This document shows, one piece after another, positions 27,883 through 36,086 of a stretch of 64,000 nucleotides of DNA. This DNA is from Mycobacterium sp. Z3061 (lineage in GTDB: Bacteria; Actinomycetota; Actinomycetes; Mycobacteriales; Mycobacteriaceae). Numbering within the stretch: position 1 is the first letter of the stretch; the number at the start of each line of letters is the position of its first letter. The DNA lies in the NCBI RefSeq assembly GCF_031583025.1, contig NZ_CP134062.1, positions 4,278,001 through 4,342,000 on the forward strand, given 5' to 3'. A program made the position numbers and the translations under genes. The notes beneath the pieces were generated by a model. The model had not been told where the DNA came from and ran no database searches. It saw only the letters and a program-made list of their open reading frames with translations.

Positions 27883-28352
27883 GGGTTAGGCCGTCGCGCA
27901 ACCTGAGCTGGGCGGCACCAGTCCGGCGTGAGCGTGCATAGAATGCCGCCGACACGCTCGCAGCGCGCTTCTGCTATGGCCGAAATAAGCCGCTGCTGAG
28001 CGGGTTAGGCGGTTGCGCAACGTCAGCTGGGCGGCACCAGTCCGTGGAAAGTGATATCGCCGGTGATCTCAACACGTTTCGGGCGTGAGCGTGCATAGAA
28101 TGCCGCCGGCACGCTCGCAGCGCGCTTCTGCTATGGCCGAAATAAGCCGCTGCTGAGCGGGTTAGGCGGTTGCGCAACGTCAGCTGGGCGGCACCAGTCC
28201 GTGGAAAGTGATATCGCCGGTGATATCAACACGTTTCGGGCGTGAGCGTGCATAGAATGCCGCCGGCACGCCGGGCGTGATGGAATTCTGTGCACGCTCA
28301 TAGCGTATTTCTGCTGTGGGCGAAATACGCCGCTGCTGAGCGGGTTTGGCGC
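27883..28352. repeat. 157-bp direct tandem repeat array upstream of a DUF222/HNH gene
   Basis: The anchor GGGTTAGGC recurs at 27883, 28002 and 28159, and GGCGTGAGCGTGCATAGAATG at 27925, 28082 and 28239; the period between the last two of each is exactly 157 bp. The first unit lacks a 38-bp block starting GTGGAAAGTGATATCGCCGG, giving a 119-bp step. The two full units are almost identical (a single CTC/ATC difference seen). A fourth, diverged copy (28292-28352) runs to near the gene start. This fills the whole 519-bp gap 27870-28388; I see no gene in it. Confidence 0.9.
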
Positions 28353-28388
28353 GAAAAGTTGTCAGTGCCCTTTCCTAAAATTGCGGGC

Positions 28389-29708
28389 ATGGCATCGAGT
28401 ACGCGTGAGGAGATCATCGAGGTCTTCAACGCACTCGACGCTGCCGCTGATCGCCTGTGCGACTTGACGTTCGACGCGCTCACCACCCCAGAGTTCCTGC
28501 GCGGCATGGAGCGCCTGGAAAAGGTGCACCGCCGCTTGCGCACACCCCAGCACGCGCTGATCAACCACCTCAAAACCCAAGCCAGCGAGGAAGAACTCGG
28601 CGGCAAACTCCCCGCCGCACTCGCCGAGCGGCTGCGCATCACCAAAGCCGACGCCAACCGCCGCATCGCCGAAGCCGACGACCTCGGCGAACGACGGGCG
28701 TTGACAGGCGAACCATTAGGACCACTGTTGGGCGCGACCGCCGCCGCCCAACGCGAAGGTCTGATCGGTGACGCGCACATCAAAGTGATCCGCGACTTCA
28801 TCGCCCACCTGCCCAGCACGGTGGATGTAGGGACCTGGGAAGCCGCCGAAAAAGACCTCGCCGGCAAAGCGTGTGACTTCCGCCCCGACCAAGTCGCCAA
28901 ATACGCCCACGAACTCATGGCCCTGCTGCACCCCGACGGCGACTACACCGAAGAAGAACGCGCCCGCAAACGCGGCCTCATCCTGGGCCCCCAACAGTAC
29001 GACGGCATGTCGCGCATCAGCGGATTGATCACCCCCGAACTACGGGCACTGCTCGAAGCCGCCTGGGCCAAACTCGCCGCCCCCGGCGCTGGCGTCCCGG
29101 ACGGGGACACCGACAGCCGCAGCCAACCCCAACGCAACCACGACGCCACGGTCACCGCGATCCGAGAACTCTTCGCCTCCGGCGAGCTGGGCACCCACAA
29201 CGGCCTACCGGTCTCCATCATCGTCACCACCACCCTCAAAGACCTCGAGGCCGGCACCGGTAGGGCCCGCACCGGCGGCGGCACCCGCATCCCGCTGCCC
29301 ACCCTGATCGGCTGGGCCGCCACCTCGCACCACTATCTGGCGGTCTTCGACGGCGCCAAGCCGCTGGCGCTGTTCCACGCCAAGCGCTTCGCGAACCTGG
29401 CTCAGCGAATGATGTTGCTGGCCAAGGACGGTGGCTGCACCCGCCCCGGCTGCGACACCCCCGGCTACCACGCCGAGGTCCATCACGTCAGCGGCTGGAC
29501 GAACACCTATGTCACCGACATCCACGACCTCACCCTGGCCTGCGGCATCGATAACCGCCTCGCCGAAAAAGGCTGGACCACCCGCAAGAACGCCAAAAGC
29601 GACACCGAGTGGCTACCGCCCGCCCATCTGGATCACGGCCAACCGCGAATAAACACGTTCCACCATCCGGAGAAACTGTTCGCCCCCGATGACGACGAAC
29701 CCGATTGA
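28389..29708 (+). CDS. 13E12-type DUF222/HNH endonuclease-domain protein
   Basis: 439 aa from ATG 28389. The helical DUF222 region covers about 10-330. The C-terminal HNH module includes [21 protein letters not shown], then [19 protein letters not shown], with paired Cys and His-His residues. It belongs to the REP13E12 protein family that is multicopy in M. tuberculosis and associated with phage attachment sites. Upstream in-frame ATG codons fall in the repeat array and were rejected. Cellular role unknown; nuclease activity is only suggested by the HNH core. Confidence 0.88.
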   Translation: MASSTREEIIEVFNALDAAADRLCDLTFDALTTPEFLRGMERLEKVHRRLRTPQHALINHLKTQASEEELGGKLPAALAERLRITKADANRRIAEADDLGERRALTGEPLGPLLGATAAAQREGLIGDAHIKVIRDFIAHLPSTVDVGTWEAAEKDLAGKACDFRPDQVAKYAHELMALLHPDGDYTEEERARKRGLILGPQQYDGMSRISGLITPELRALLEAAWAKLAAPGAGVPDGDTDSRSQPQRNHDATVTAIRELFASGELGTHNGLPVSIIVTTTLKDLEAGTGRARTGGGTRIPLPTLIGWAATSHHYLAVFDGAKPLALFHAKRFANLAQRMMLLAKDGGCTRPGCDTPGYHAEVHHVSGWTNTYVTDIHDLTLACGIDNRLAEKGWTTRKNAKSDTEWLPPAHLDHGQPRINTFHHPEKLFAPDDDEPD

Positions 29709-29779
29709 CGTCGCCACCCATGGACGCGGACTTCACCCGCGCGACTACCCGCTGGCGCGGACTCCCTACAGTGGCCTGC

Positions 29780-30556
29780 ATGAGCAATCCTCTGGAAATC
29801 AGCGGTGCCGGACCGATCCAGACGTGGACGATCAACCTGCCGAGCGTCGGGAACGCGATCACCGGCAAGGACGTCATCGCGGCATTCGAAGACGCGGTCG
29901 ACGGCGCCAACGCTGACACCGCAATCCGCGCCGTTATCTTGACCGGCGAGGGCAAGATCTTCTCGGCCGGCGGCAACGTCAAAGAGATGGCCGACCAGTC
30001 CGGCATGTTCGGCCTGAGCGCACTCGACCAGCGCTACGCCTACATCGACGGCATCCAGCGGATCCCGCGCGCACTGTCACGACTCGAAGTCCCGTTGATC
30101 GCTGCCGTCAACGGCGCCGCCATCGGCGCCGGATGCGACCTGGCCATGATGTGTGATATCCGAATCGCCTCGGAGCGTGCATCTTTCGCCGAAAGCTTCG
30201 TGCAACTCGGGCTCATCCCCGGCGACGGCGGCACCTGGTTTCTGCAGCGGATCGTCGGCTACCAGCGCGCCGCCGAGATGACCCTCACCGGCGACCGGGT
30301 CGACGCCACAACGGCTCTTGAGTGGGGTCTGGTCAGCCGCGTGGTGCCGCACGACGAGCTTCTCGCCGCAGCAGAGGAACTCGCCGAACGCATCGCCAAG
30401 AACCCGTCACACGCCTTGCGGATGGCCAAGCGGCTGCTGCAGGAATCGCGCACCGGCTCGCTGGAGTCGACATTGGGGATGGCCGCGGCCATGCAGCCGC
30501 TTGCCCACCGCGACCCGGAGCACGAGCAGCGCATCGCCAAGTGGCGGACGACCTGA
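29780..30556 (+). CDS. Enoyl-CoA hydratase/isomerase
   Basis: 258 aa crotonase-fold protein from ATG 29780. It has the oxyanion-hole segments KIFSAGGNVKEMA and NGAAIGAGCDLAMMCD, and LGLIPGDGGTWFLQRIVG; catalytic acidic residues are recognisable around FAESFVQLGLIPG. It hydrates or isomerises enoyl-CoA esters in beta-oxidation or steroid catabolism. It starts an operon with two acyl-CoA dehydrogenase genes: the TGA at 30554-30556 shares one base with the following ATG. Confidence 0.9.
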   Translation: MSNPLEISGAGPIQTWTINLPSVGNAITGKDVIAAFEDAVDGANADTAIRAVILTGEGKIFSAGGNVKEMADQSGMFGLSALDQRYAYIDGIQRIPRALSRLEVPLIAAVNGAAIGAGCDLAMMCDIRIASERASFAESFVQLGLIPGDGGTWFLQRIVGYQRAAEMTLTGDRVDATTALEWGLVSRVVPHDELLAAAEELAERIAKNPSHALRMAKRLLQESRTGSLESTLGMAAAMQPLAHRDPEHEQRIAKWRTT

Positions 30557-31695
30557 TGGCCGCGCCACGACTGGTCCCGCCCGCCGGAATCGAAGACGAG
30601 GCGACCGGCGCGCTCCGCGACGAGGTCCGCACGTTCGTCGCCGAACAACTCGCCGCGGGCGCCTTCACACCGTCCGTCGACGCCTGGCTGTCGCGGTGGG
30701 ACGAGAAGTTCACCGCGGCGCTGGCGGCGCAAGGTTGGCTGGGCATGACCGTGCCGGTCGAGTACGGCGGACACGGCCGGTCCTTCCTGGAGCGCTTCGT
30801 CGTCACCGAGGAACTGCTGGCCGCCGGTGCGCCGGTGGCCGCGCACTGGATCGCCGACCGCCAGATCGTGCCGTCGTTGCTCAAGTACGGCACCGAGACT
30901 CAGAAGCAACACTTCCTCCCACGAATTGTGCGCGGCGAATGCTTCTTCGCGATCGGCATGAGCGAACCGGACTCCGGCTCCGACCTGGCCAGCGTGCGCA
31001 CCCGGGCCGAGCGCGTCGACGGTGGCTGGTCACTGTCCGGCACCAAGGTCTGGACCTCCGGCGCCCACCTCGCGCACGCCTTCATCGCGCTGGCCCGCAC
31101 GGCTCCGGTGGACGCGCAGCACCGGCACGCCGGCCTGAGCCAGTTCCTCGTCGACCTGCACGGGCCCGGCATCCAGATCCGGCCGATCATCTCGATGAAC
31201 GGCGCGCACCACTTCAACGAGGTGATCTTCGACGGGGCGTTCGTGCCCGACGGCATGGTGTTCGGCGAGATCGGCGACGGCTGGCGACAGGTGACGTCGG
31301 AACTCGCGTTCGAACGCAGCGGCCCCGAGCGGTTCCTGTCCACCTTCGTCCTGCTGGCTGCCTGCGCCGACCGGATGGCGGCCAACGCCATCCCCCGCGA
31401 CCCCAACCTGGGCCGACTGGTAGCACGCGTCGCCGGCCTGCATCACATGTCCACCGCGGTAGCCGGGGCACTGGAACGGCACGAAGCCGCGGATGTCCCC
31501 GCCGCCGTGGTCAAGGTTCTGGGCACCACCACCGAGGGCGACATCGCCGAGTTCGCGGACATGCAGGACTCCCCCGACTCGATCTTTGCCGAGCTGGTTC
31601 GCACTGCCCTCGATCAGCGGCCGGGCTTCACCCTGCGCGGCGGCACCAACGAGGTACTGCGCGGAGTCATGGCGCGTGGATTGGGCATGCGATGA
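30556..31695 (+). CDS. Acyl-CoA dehydrogenase, first subunit of a pair
   Basis: 379 aa. Classic motifs: GWLGMTVPVEYGGHGRS, FFAIGMSEPDSGSDLASVRTRAE (FAD/substrate site), GTKVWTSGAHLAHAFIALART and C-terminal FTLRGGTNEVLRGVMARGLG. Overlapping co-transcription with a second, shorter dehydrogenase-like gene is the hallmark of the alpha2beta2 acyl-CoA dehydrogenases of actinobacterial steroid degradation (FadE28-FadE29 and relatives). By that analogy it would oxidise a steroid-derived CoA thioester; the substrate is not visible. Confidence 0.9.
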   Translation: MAAPRLVPPAGIEDEATGALRDEVRTFVAEQLAAGAFTPSVDAWLSRWDEKFTAALAAQGWLGMTVPVEYGGHGRSFLERFVVTEELLAAGAPVAAHWIADRQIVPSLLKYGTETQKQHFLPRIVRGECFFAIGMSEPDSGSDLASVRTRAERVDGGWSLSGTKVWTSGAHLAHAFIALARTAPVDAQHRHAGLSQFLVDLHGPGIQIRPIISMNGAHHFNEVIFDGAFVPDGMVFGEIGDGWRQVTSELAFERSGPERFLSTFVLLAACADRMAANAIPRDPNLGRLVARVAGLHHMSTAVAGALERHEAADVPAAVVKVLGTTTEGDIAEFADMQDSPDSIFAELVRTALDQRPGFTLRGGTNEVLRGVMARGLGMR

Positions 31696-32699
31696 AGTCC
31701 GGACCGGCCGTGGATGCCGACCTCGTCGAGATGATGGACGCCGTCTTCGCGGAGCACCGCGAGAAGCAATCCCCCAGGGCCGATCTTTGGCAGCAGCTCG
31801 GTGAGCTCGGGTTGGTGCGGCTCACCGGTGCCGAAGAGCAGGGCGGCAGCGGCGCCGGATGGTTCGAGGCCGCGGAGCTACTCGCCGCCGCCGCCCGGCA
31901 CGGGGTACGAATCCCGTTGGCCGAGCACGATTTATTGGCCTGCTGGCTGCTGGAAGCCGCCGGGGTGCCGGTCGACGATGCGGTACGTACGGTGTGCATG
32001 CTCGACAAGCACGGACACGCGACCGACGCGCCCTGGGCTTCCGCGGCCGAGCGCGTAGTACTGGTCTGGCGGGCCGAGGGCGGATTCCGTGTCGCCGACG
32101 TCGCGGCCGGGGACGTCACAATCACCCCGGGTGCCAACATGATCGACGAGCCGCGCGACGCGGTGAGCGCCGACCTCGCCGCCCTGCAAGGCACACCAGT
32201 CACCCTGGCCCTGATCAACCAGCTGAGGCTGAAGTCAGGATTGGTGCGATCGATCCAGGTGTGCGCCGTGCTGGACCGGATCCTGCAGTTGTGCATCGAG
32301 CATGTGAGCTCCCGCATCCAGTTCGGCCGCCCACTGGCGAAATTCCAGGCGGTGCAGAACTTGATCTCCGATGTCGCCGCCGAGGCCGCCCTCGCGCGGG
32401 CGGCCACCGAAGCGGCACTCACCCTCGGAGTCACCAGCCAATGGTCGGCTGACAATCTGGAATTCCTTGTCGCCGTTTCTCGTTCCTGCGCCGGACACGC
32501 GACGTCGGTGGTGGTGCGGAATGCCCATCAGGTGCACGGCGCGATCGGCACCACCCGTGAGCATCGGCTGCACGAGTTCACCCGTGCCGCGCTGGCCTGG
32601 CGTTCGGAGTTCGGTTCCCTGCGGTACTGGGACGAGAAGGTGACGGACTCGGCCCTGTATGCCAGTGCTGGCGGACTGTGGGGTCTGATCACCGGTTAG
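31692..32699 (+). CDS. Acyl-CoA dehydrogenase, second (shorter) subunit
   Basis: 335 aa, ATG overlapping the previous stop (ATGA). The C-terminal helical domain is well preserved (SSRIQFGRPLAKFQAVQNLISD, VVRNAHQVHGAIGTTREHRLHEFTR). The N-terminal and middle beta domain are compact and lack the EPDSGSD-type FAD loop of its partner. This asymmetry is expected if it forms a heterotetramer with the preceding protein and the flavin sites are shared. Confidence 0.88.
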   Translation: MKSGPAVDADLVEMMDAVFAEHREKQSPRADLWQQLGELGLVRLTGAEEQGGSGAGWFEAAELLAAAARHGVRIPLAEHDLLACWLLEAAGVPVDDAVRTVCMLDKHGHATDAPWASAAERVVLVWRAEGGFRVADVAAGDVTITPGANMIDEPRDAVSADLAALQGTPVTLALINQLRLKSGLVRSIQVCAVLDRILQLCIEHVSSRIQFGRPLAKFQAVQNLISDVAAEAALARAATEAALTLGVTSQWSADNLEFLVAVSRSCAGHATSVVVRNAHQVHGAIGTTREHRLHEFTRAALAWRSEFGSLRYWDEKVTDSALYASAGGLWGLITG

Positions 32700-32701
32700 G
32701 G

Positions 32702-32769
32702 ACGTGATATCGCATGCGCTATCACGTTTTAACCGGCATCATGCCTCGCATTCCCGGTGCCTGAGTGAC
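32702..32769. repeat. Dispersed intergenic repeat, copy A
   Basis: A 68-bp segment opening with an inverted repeat ACGTGATA...TATCACGT (32702-32727) and continuing with a conserved TGCCTCGCATT core. It aligns without gaps to 51267-51334 at roughly three quarters identity by eye. It fills the gap between the dehydrogenase stop and the convergent SDR, where the hairpin could act as a bidirectional terminator. Confidence 0.75.
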
Positions 32770-32784
32770 GAGTGTGATGTCTGA

Positions 32785-33582
32785 CTACCTGATGACGACC
32801 GTGCTCGGCTCACGCGGAACACCAAGGTGGCGATGCGACGGCGGCCGACGCCCACCCTCATCGGTGATCCCGTAGCGCTCGGCCAGTTCGGCACCGATGA
32901 ACGTCTGGCCGCTCAGTTCGGGCAACGCCGGATCGTGGAACAGCGCGTCGATCAAAATGCCGGTGAATTCCGGTGTTTCGGCATGCTCGGCGGTCTTTGC
33001 CAGCGCCTCGGGATTACCGGCGAATGCACCGCGCAGCTTCTCGGTCAGCAGGATGCCCATCCAGATCGATGCCGTCGCAACTCCGGTGCCCCGGAAGTCC
33101 ACGGCCATGTCGGCGGCCATCTTGTCGACCCCTGCCTTCTGCGCCCCGTAGGCCGCACCGTGCATGTAGCACACAGATCCCGGGGAGGAAGTGAAGGCGA
33201 TCAAGCCCCGCCCGCCGGCCACCAGCAATGGAGCCGCGTACCACGATGCGACGTAAGACGAGCGCAACCCCACATCCAGCACATCCACCAGCGCAAGCGG
33301 CTTCTGCCAGAATGGCTTTGGGTTGACCAGTTCATCAGATACGACGGCGGCGTTGTTGACCAGCAAATCCAGCCGGCCTTCAGCGGTGCCCACCCGCTCG
33401 AAAAGCCCCGCCACGGCGTCGTCGTCGGCGTGGTCCACCCGAACCGCGACGCCACCCGGCGGCGCCTCGGAGATACTGCGAGCGGTCGCGTACACCCGCC
33501 ATCCCTTGGCGGCCAATGCGGCGGCGATGCCACGTCCGGCACCGCGGCTTGCTCCCGTCACCACCGCAACTCGACCGCTCAT
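32785..33582 (-). CDS. Short-chain dehydrogenase/reductase
   Basis: 265 aa classical SDR. Cofactor motif TGASRGAGRG (9-18), structural NNAA, catalytic serine region FTSSPGSVCYMHGAAYGAQKAG with Y-x3-K. An Arg at the end of strand beta2 (YATARSIS) hints at NADPH preference. It probably oxidises or reduces a hydroxyl/keto group on a steroid or fatty acyl intermediate. Follows the epimerase-like gene by 4 bp in the same operon. Confidence 0.88.
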   Translation of the reverse strand: MSGRVAVVTGASRGAGRGIAAALAAKGWRVYATARSISEAPPGGVAVRVDHADDDAVAGLFERVGTAEGRLDLLVNNAAVVSDELVNPKPFWQKPLALVDVLDVGLRSSYVASWYAAPLLVAGGRGLIAFTSSPGSVCYMHGAAYGAQKAGVDKMAADMAVDFRGTGVATASIWMGILLTEKLRGAFAGNPEALAKTAEHAETPEFTGILIDALFHDPALPELSGQTFIGAELAERYGITDEGGRRPPSHRHLGVPREPSTVVIR

Positions 33583-33586
33583 GCGG

Positions 33587-34570
33587 TCAGACTAGTGGCT
33601 GGGCAAACGTCGCCACGATCGCGTCCCGAGCCGACCGCCAGGTGAGCCCGAGATCCCGCAGCGTCTCGGAATCGTCGGTCGGTACCGCGGCGGTGATCAG
33701 TTGCGCTGCTTCATAACTGAAGCCGCTGCCCAGCGGCAGCACCGACGCGGCAAGATCGGACATCCTGCCCACCAGACGAAACGCACTGGGACTCAGCGGA
33801 ATCCGCCGGACACTCCGTCCACTGCCGCGCTCGATCGCCGCGATCATGTCGTCGAACGTCAGCAACTGGCCGCCACACAGGTAACGCTTCGGACCCCGCC
33901 CCGGCCGCATCAACCGTTCATGCACATCGGCGACATCGCGGACATCGATCATCATCATCCCCGCATGCGCGACCTTGGGCGCTACCCCGAACCGGACGAT
34001 GGTGCCCCAGCCCTGCTCGGTGATGCCCGGCGCGGTGTACATCGCCGGTCCGACGACACTGGACGGATAGGTGACCACGACCGGAGCGCCATCGCGCTGC
34101 AGCCGCCGCGCCACCCGGTCGGCGTAGGACTTGGTGCGCGCGTAGGCGGATTTGCCCTGTGCGGTGGGGGAATCGGGACCGATCACCGGCCCGGGCGGCG
34201 GAAACAGCGCACTGTAGCTGGACAGCAACACCACCGGGTCCAGCCCGAGCGTGACAGCGCGCAGCATGATCCGTTCGCCGGCATAGGCGTTGATATCCCA
34301 CATCAACTGCTCATGGCGGTCGTCGGTCCCTACCACCCCGGCGCCGTGGATGACCGCGTCGCACCCGTCCAACAGCCCGTCGGGAACCTCCGGTGCACGC
34401 AGGTCCCCGCGCAGCACCGACACCTCCCCGACCGACTGCAACCGGTGCAGCAGCAGGTCGTTGGACCAGCCGGGCTCGGCCAGTAGCTGCACGGTGTGGC
34501 CCGCGGCCAGCAACGCGTGCACGATATGGGCGCCGACATAGCCGGTGCCGCCGGTCACCGCGATTCGCAT
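33587..34570 (-). CDS. NAD-dependent epimerase/3-beta-HSD-like extended SDR
   Basis: 327 aa from ATG 34570. Extended-SDR Rossmann motif TGGTGYVGAHIV (7-18), DAVIHGAGVVG, and catalytic YARTKSYADRV (Y-x3-K). The 3-beta-hydroxysteroid dehydrogenase branch fits both the motifs and the steroid-gene neighbours, though dihydroflavonol-reductase-type activity is equally possible. Located 11 bp after the 90-aa protein and 4 bp before the next SDR. Confidence 0.85.
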   Translation of the reverse strand: MRIAVTGGTGYVGAHIVHALLAAGHTVQLLAEPGWSNDLLLHRLQSVGEVSVLRGDLRAPEVPDGLLDGCDAVIHGAGVVGTDDRHEQLMWDINAYAGERIMLRAVTLGLDPVVLLSSYSALFPPPGPVIGPDSPTAQGKSAYARTKSYADRVARRLQRDGAPVVVTYPSSVVGPAMYTAPGITEQGWGTIVRFGVAPKVAHAGMMMIDVRDVADVHERLMRPGRGPKRYLCGGQLLTFDDMIAAIERGSGRSVRRIPLSPSAFRLVGRMSDLAASVLPLGSGFSYEAAQLITAAVPTDDSETLRDLGLTWRSARDAIVATFAQPLV

Positions 34571-34581
34571 CGCCAGCAACC

Positions 34582-34854
34582 CTAACCGGTGTCTACGACG
34601 GCCAGTCTTCCGGCCGCCACGGCGGCCTCGATGGACTCACGCAACGCCGAACACGCCAGGAACAACCCCCGGTGCTGATCCGCGAGAGCCTGCGCACGTT
34701 CCAGGCATGACGTGCTGGCCCGGGCGTTCCACTGCACGCTGGTCTGGTTCCAGCTGCTCTTGCGGACCAACACCTGCCCACCACACCGATGACAGTCCAC
34801 TGGCGCCATCGGCATGTCCGCAAGACGGTTGTCGGCCCGCTCGGCCCGGCTCAT
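34582..34854 (-). CDS. Small CxxC protein, KshA-linked
   Basis: 90 aa from ATG 34854, overlapping the Rieske oxygenase stop (ATGA). A single CHRCGG knuckle near residue 21 and further lone cysteines (SCLERA, FLACSAL) suggest metal or redox binding; there is no complete ferredoxin motif. Translational coupling to the oxygenase suggests an accessory role such as assembly or electron transfer. Not a recognised family to me. Confidence 0.75.
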   Translation of the reverse strand: MSRAERADNRLADMPMAPVDCHRCGGQVLVRKSSWNQTSVQWNARASTSCLERAQALADQHRGLFLACSALRESIEAAVAAGRLAVVDTG

Positions 34855-35993
34855 GACACCGAGGCCGCTTTCGCCGCCATGTTCGCCTCGATCTGCTTCA
34901 TCCACGCCTGATAGGGCCTACTGGTGTCCAGTTCGAACTCGAAGCGGTCCACCATGTCTGGCTGCACGTCGCCGACGTCGACGTAGAACTGGTCATACCA
35001 GCGCCGAAGTTGGTAGACCGGCCCGTCCTCCTCGACCAGCAGCGGATTGTCGATACGGGCCTTGTGCCGCCAGATCTGGACGTCCTGCTCGAAGCCCAGC
35101 TTGACGTAGTCGCCGAGCCGGGTGGCGGCTTTGACGGCCTCCTCGGCGGGCAGGCTCTTCGATTTCCTGACGATGATGCCATATTGCAGCACAAAGGAAT
35201 TGGCATCGATCGGATAGTGACAGTTGATGAGGACCGTCTGCTGGTCGCCGGCCGCATAATGGTAGGTCAGGTCGTCGATCATGAACGACGGGCCGAAGTA
35301 CGACGCGACCGAGGTGGTGCCGAGCATCTTCGCACCCTCGCTGCCCATGTCGGGCCGGCCCTCACCGTTCATGTACTGCGTGGCGACATGCCCTTCGAAG
35401 ATGTTCTTGAAGTAGGTGGGCAGCGACCCGTGGATGTAGAAGAAGTGCGCCATGTCAACGACGTTGTCGATGATCTCGCGGCAGTTGCTCTCGACAACCG
35501 TGGTGTACCAGTGCCAGTCGGTCCACTCGTCGCTGGCGACGCCCTCGATGCGCGGGATGGTGACCTCCGGCGGCGGCGGGTTGTGTTCGGGGTCATTCCA
35601 GACGAACAACATGCCGTCCTGGTCCAGCGTGGTCCACGTCGCGGTACGCGCCAGCCGCGGCATGCGCTTGGCATAGGGCACCTTTGTGCAGCGGCCGTCA
35701 CCGCCCCAGCGCCAGTCGTGAAACGGGCACGCGATCGCGTCGCCCTTGACCTCACCCTTCGTCAGGTCCCCGCCCATGTGGCGGCAGTACCCGTCGAGCA
35801 CATTGATCTTGCCGTCCCCGCTGCGGAAGACGACGAGTTTCTGACCGAATGCGTTGACCGCGTGTGGTTTACCGTCGCCGAAGTCGCTGATCAGGCCCAG
35901 GCAGTGCCAGCCGCGGGCGAACCTGGCCGGCGCGGCCTGTGCCTCGATGAACCGAATTTCCCCGGCCTCGGATTGCGTCCCCATACCGACCAT
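34851..35993 (-). CDS. kshA: 3-ketosteroid-9-alpha-hydroxylase oxygenase component (KshA-type)
   Basis: 380 aa Rieske non-heme iron oxygenase. The [2Fe-2S] ligands are C70-R-H72 and C89-PF-H92. The mononuclear iron site is in NVVDMAHFFYIHG (D180, H183, H188 by KshA analogy). KshA with the reductase KshB 9-alpha-hydroxylates 4-androstenedione-type substrates, so that together with KstD ring B opens. No kshB is nearby. Divergent from the KstD-like gene across 93 bp. Mycobacteria often have several KshA paralogues of different side-chain preference; which type this is cannot be decided. Confidence 0.92.
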   Translation of the reverse strand: MVGMGTQSEAGEIRFIEAQAAPARFARGWHCLGLISDFGDGKPHAVNAFGQKLVVFRSGDGKINVLDGYCRHMGGDLTKGEVKGDAIACPFHDWRWGGDGRCTKVPYAKRMPRLARTATWTTLDQDGMLFVWNDPEHNPPPPEVTIPRIEGVASDEWTDWHWYTTVVESNCREIIDNVVDMAHFFYIHGSLPTYFKNIFEGHVATQYMNGEGRPDMGSEGAKMLGTTSVASYFGPSFMIDDLTYHYAAGDQQTVLINCHYPIDANSFVLQYGIIVRKSKSLPAEEAVKAATRLGDYVKLGFEQDVQIWRHKARIDNPLLVEEDGPVYQLRRWYDQFYVDVGDVQPDMVDRFEFELDTSRPYQAWMKQIEANMAAKAASVS

Positions 35994-36086
35994 TGAACGC
36001 TTCTCCCACCGCCCGTGCCCTCAACCGTTCCACTGACCAGGAGAAGTATTCCGCGACGGTGCCGCACCGGCCTACCGTTATCAGGC

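Noticed and set aside
28389-29708. DUF222/HNH gene plus repeats as a complete insertion sequence or prophage
   Set aside because: No transposase or integrase, no terminal inverted repeats and no target duplication are visible.
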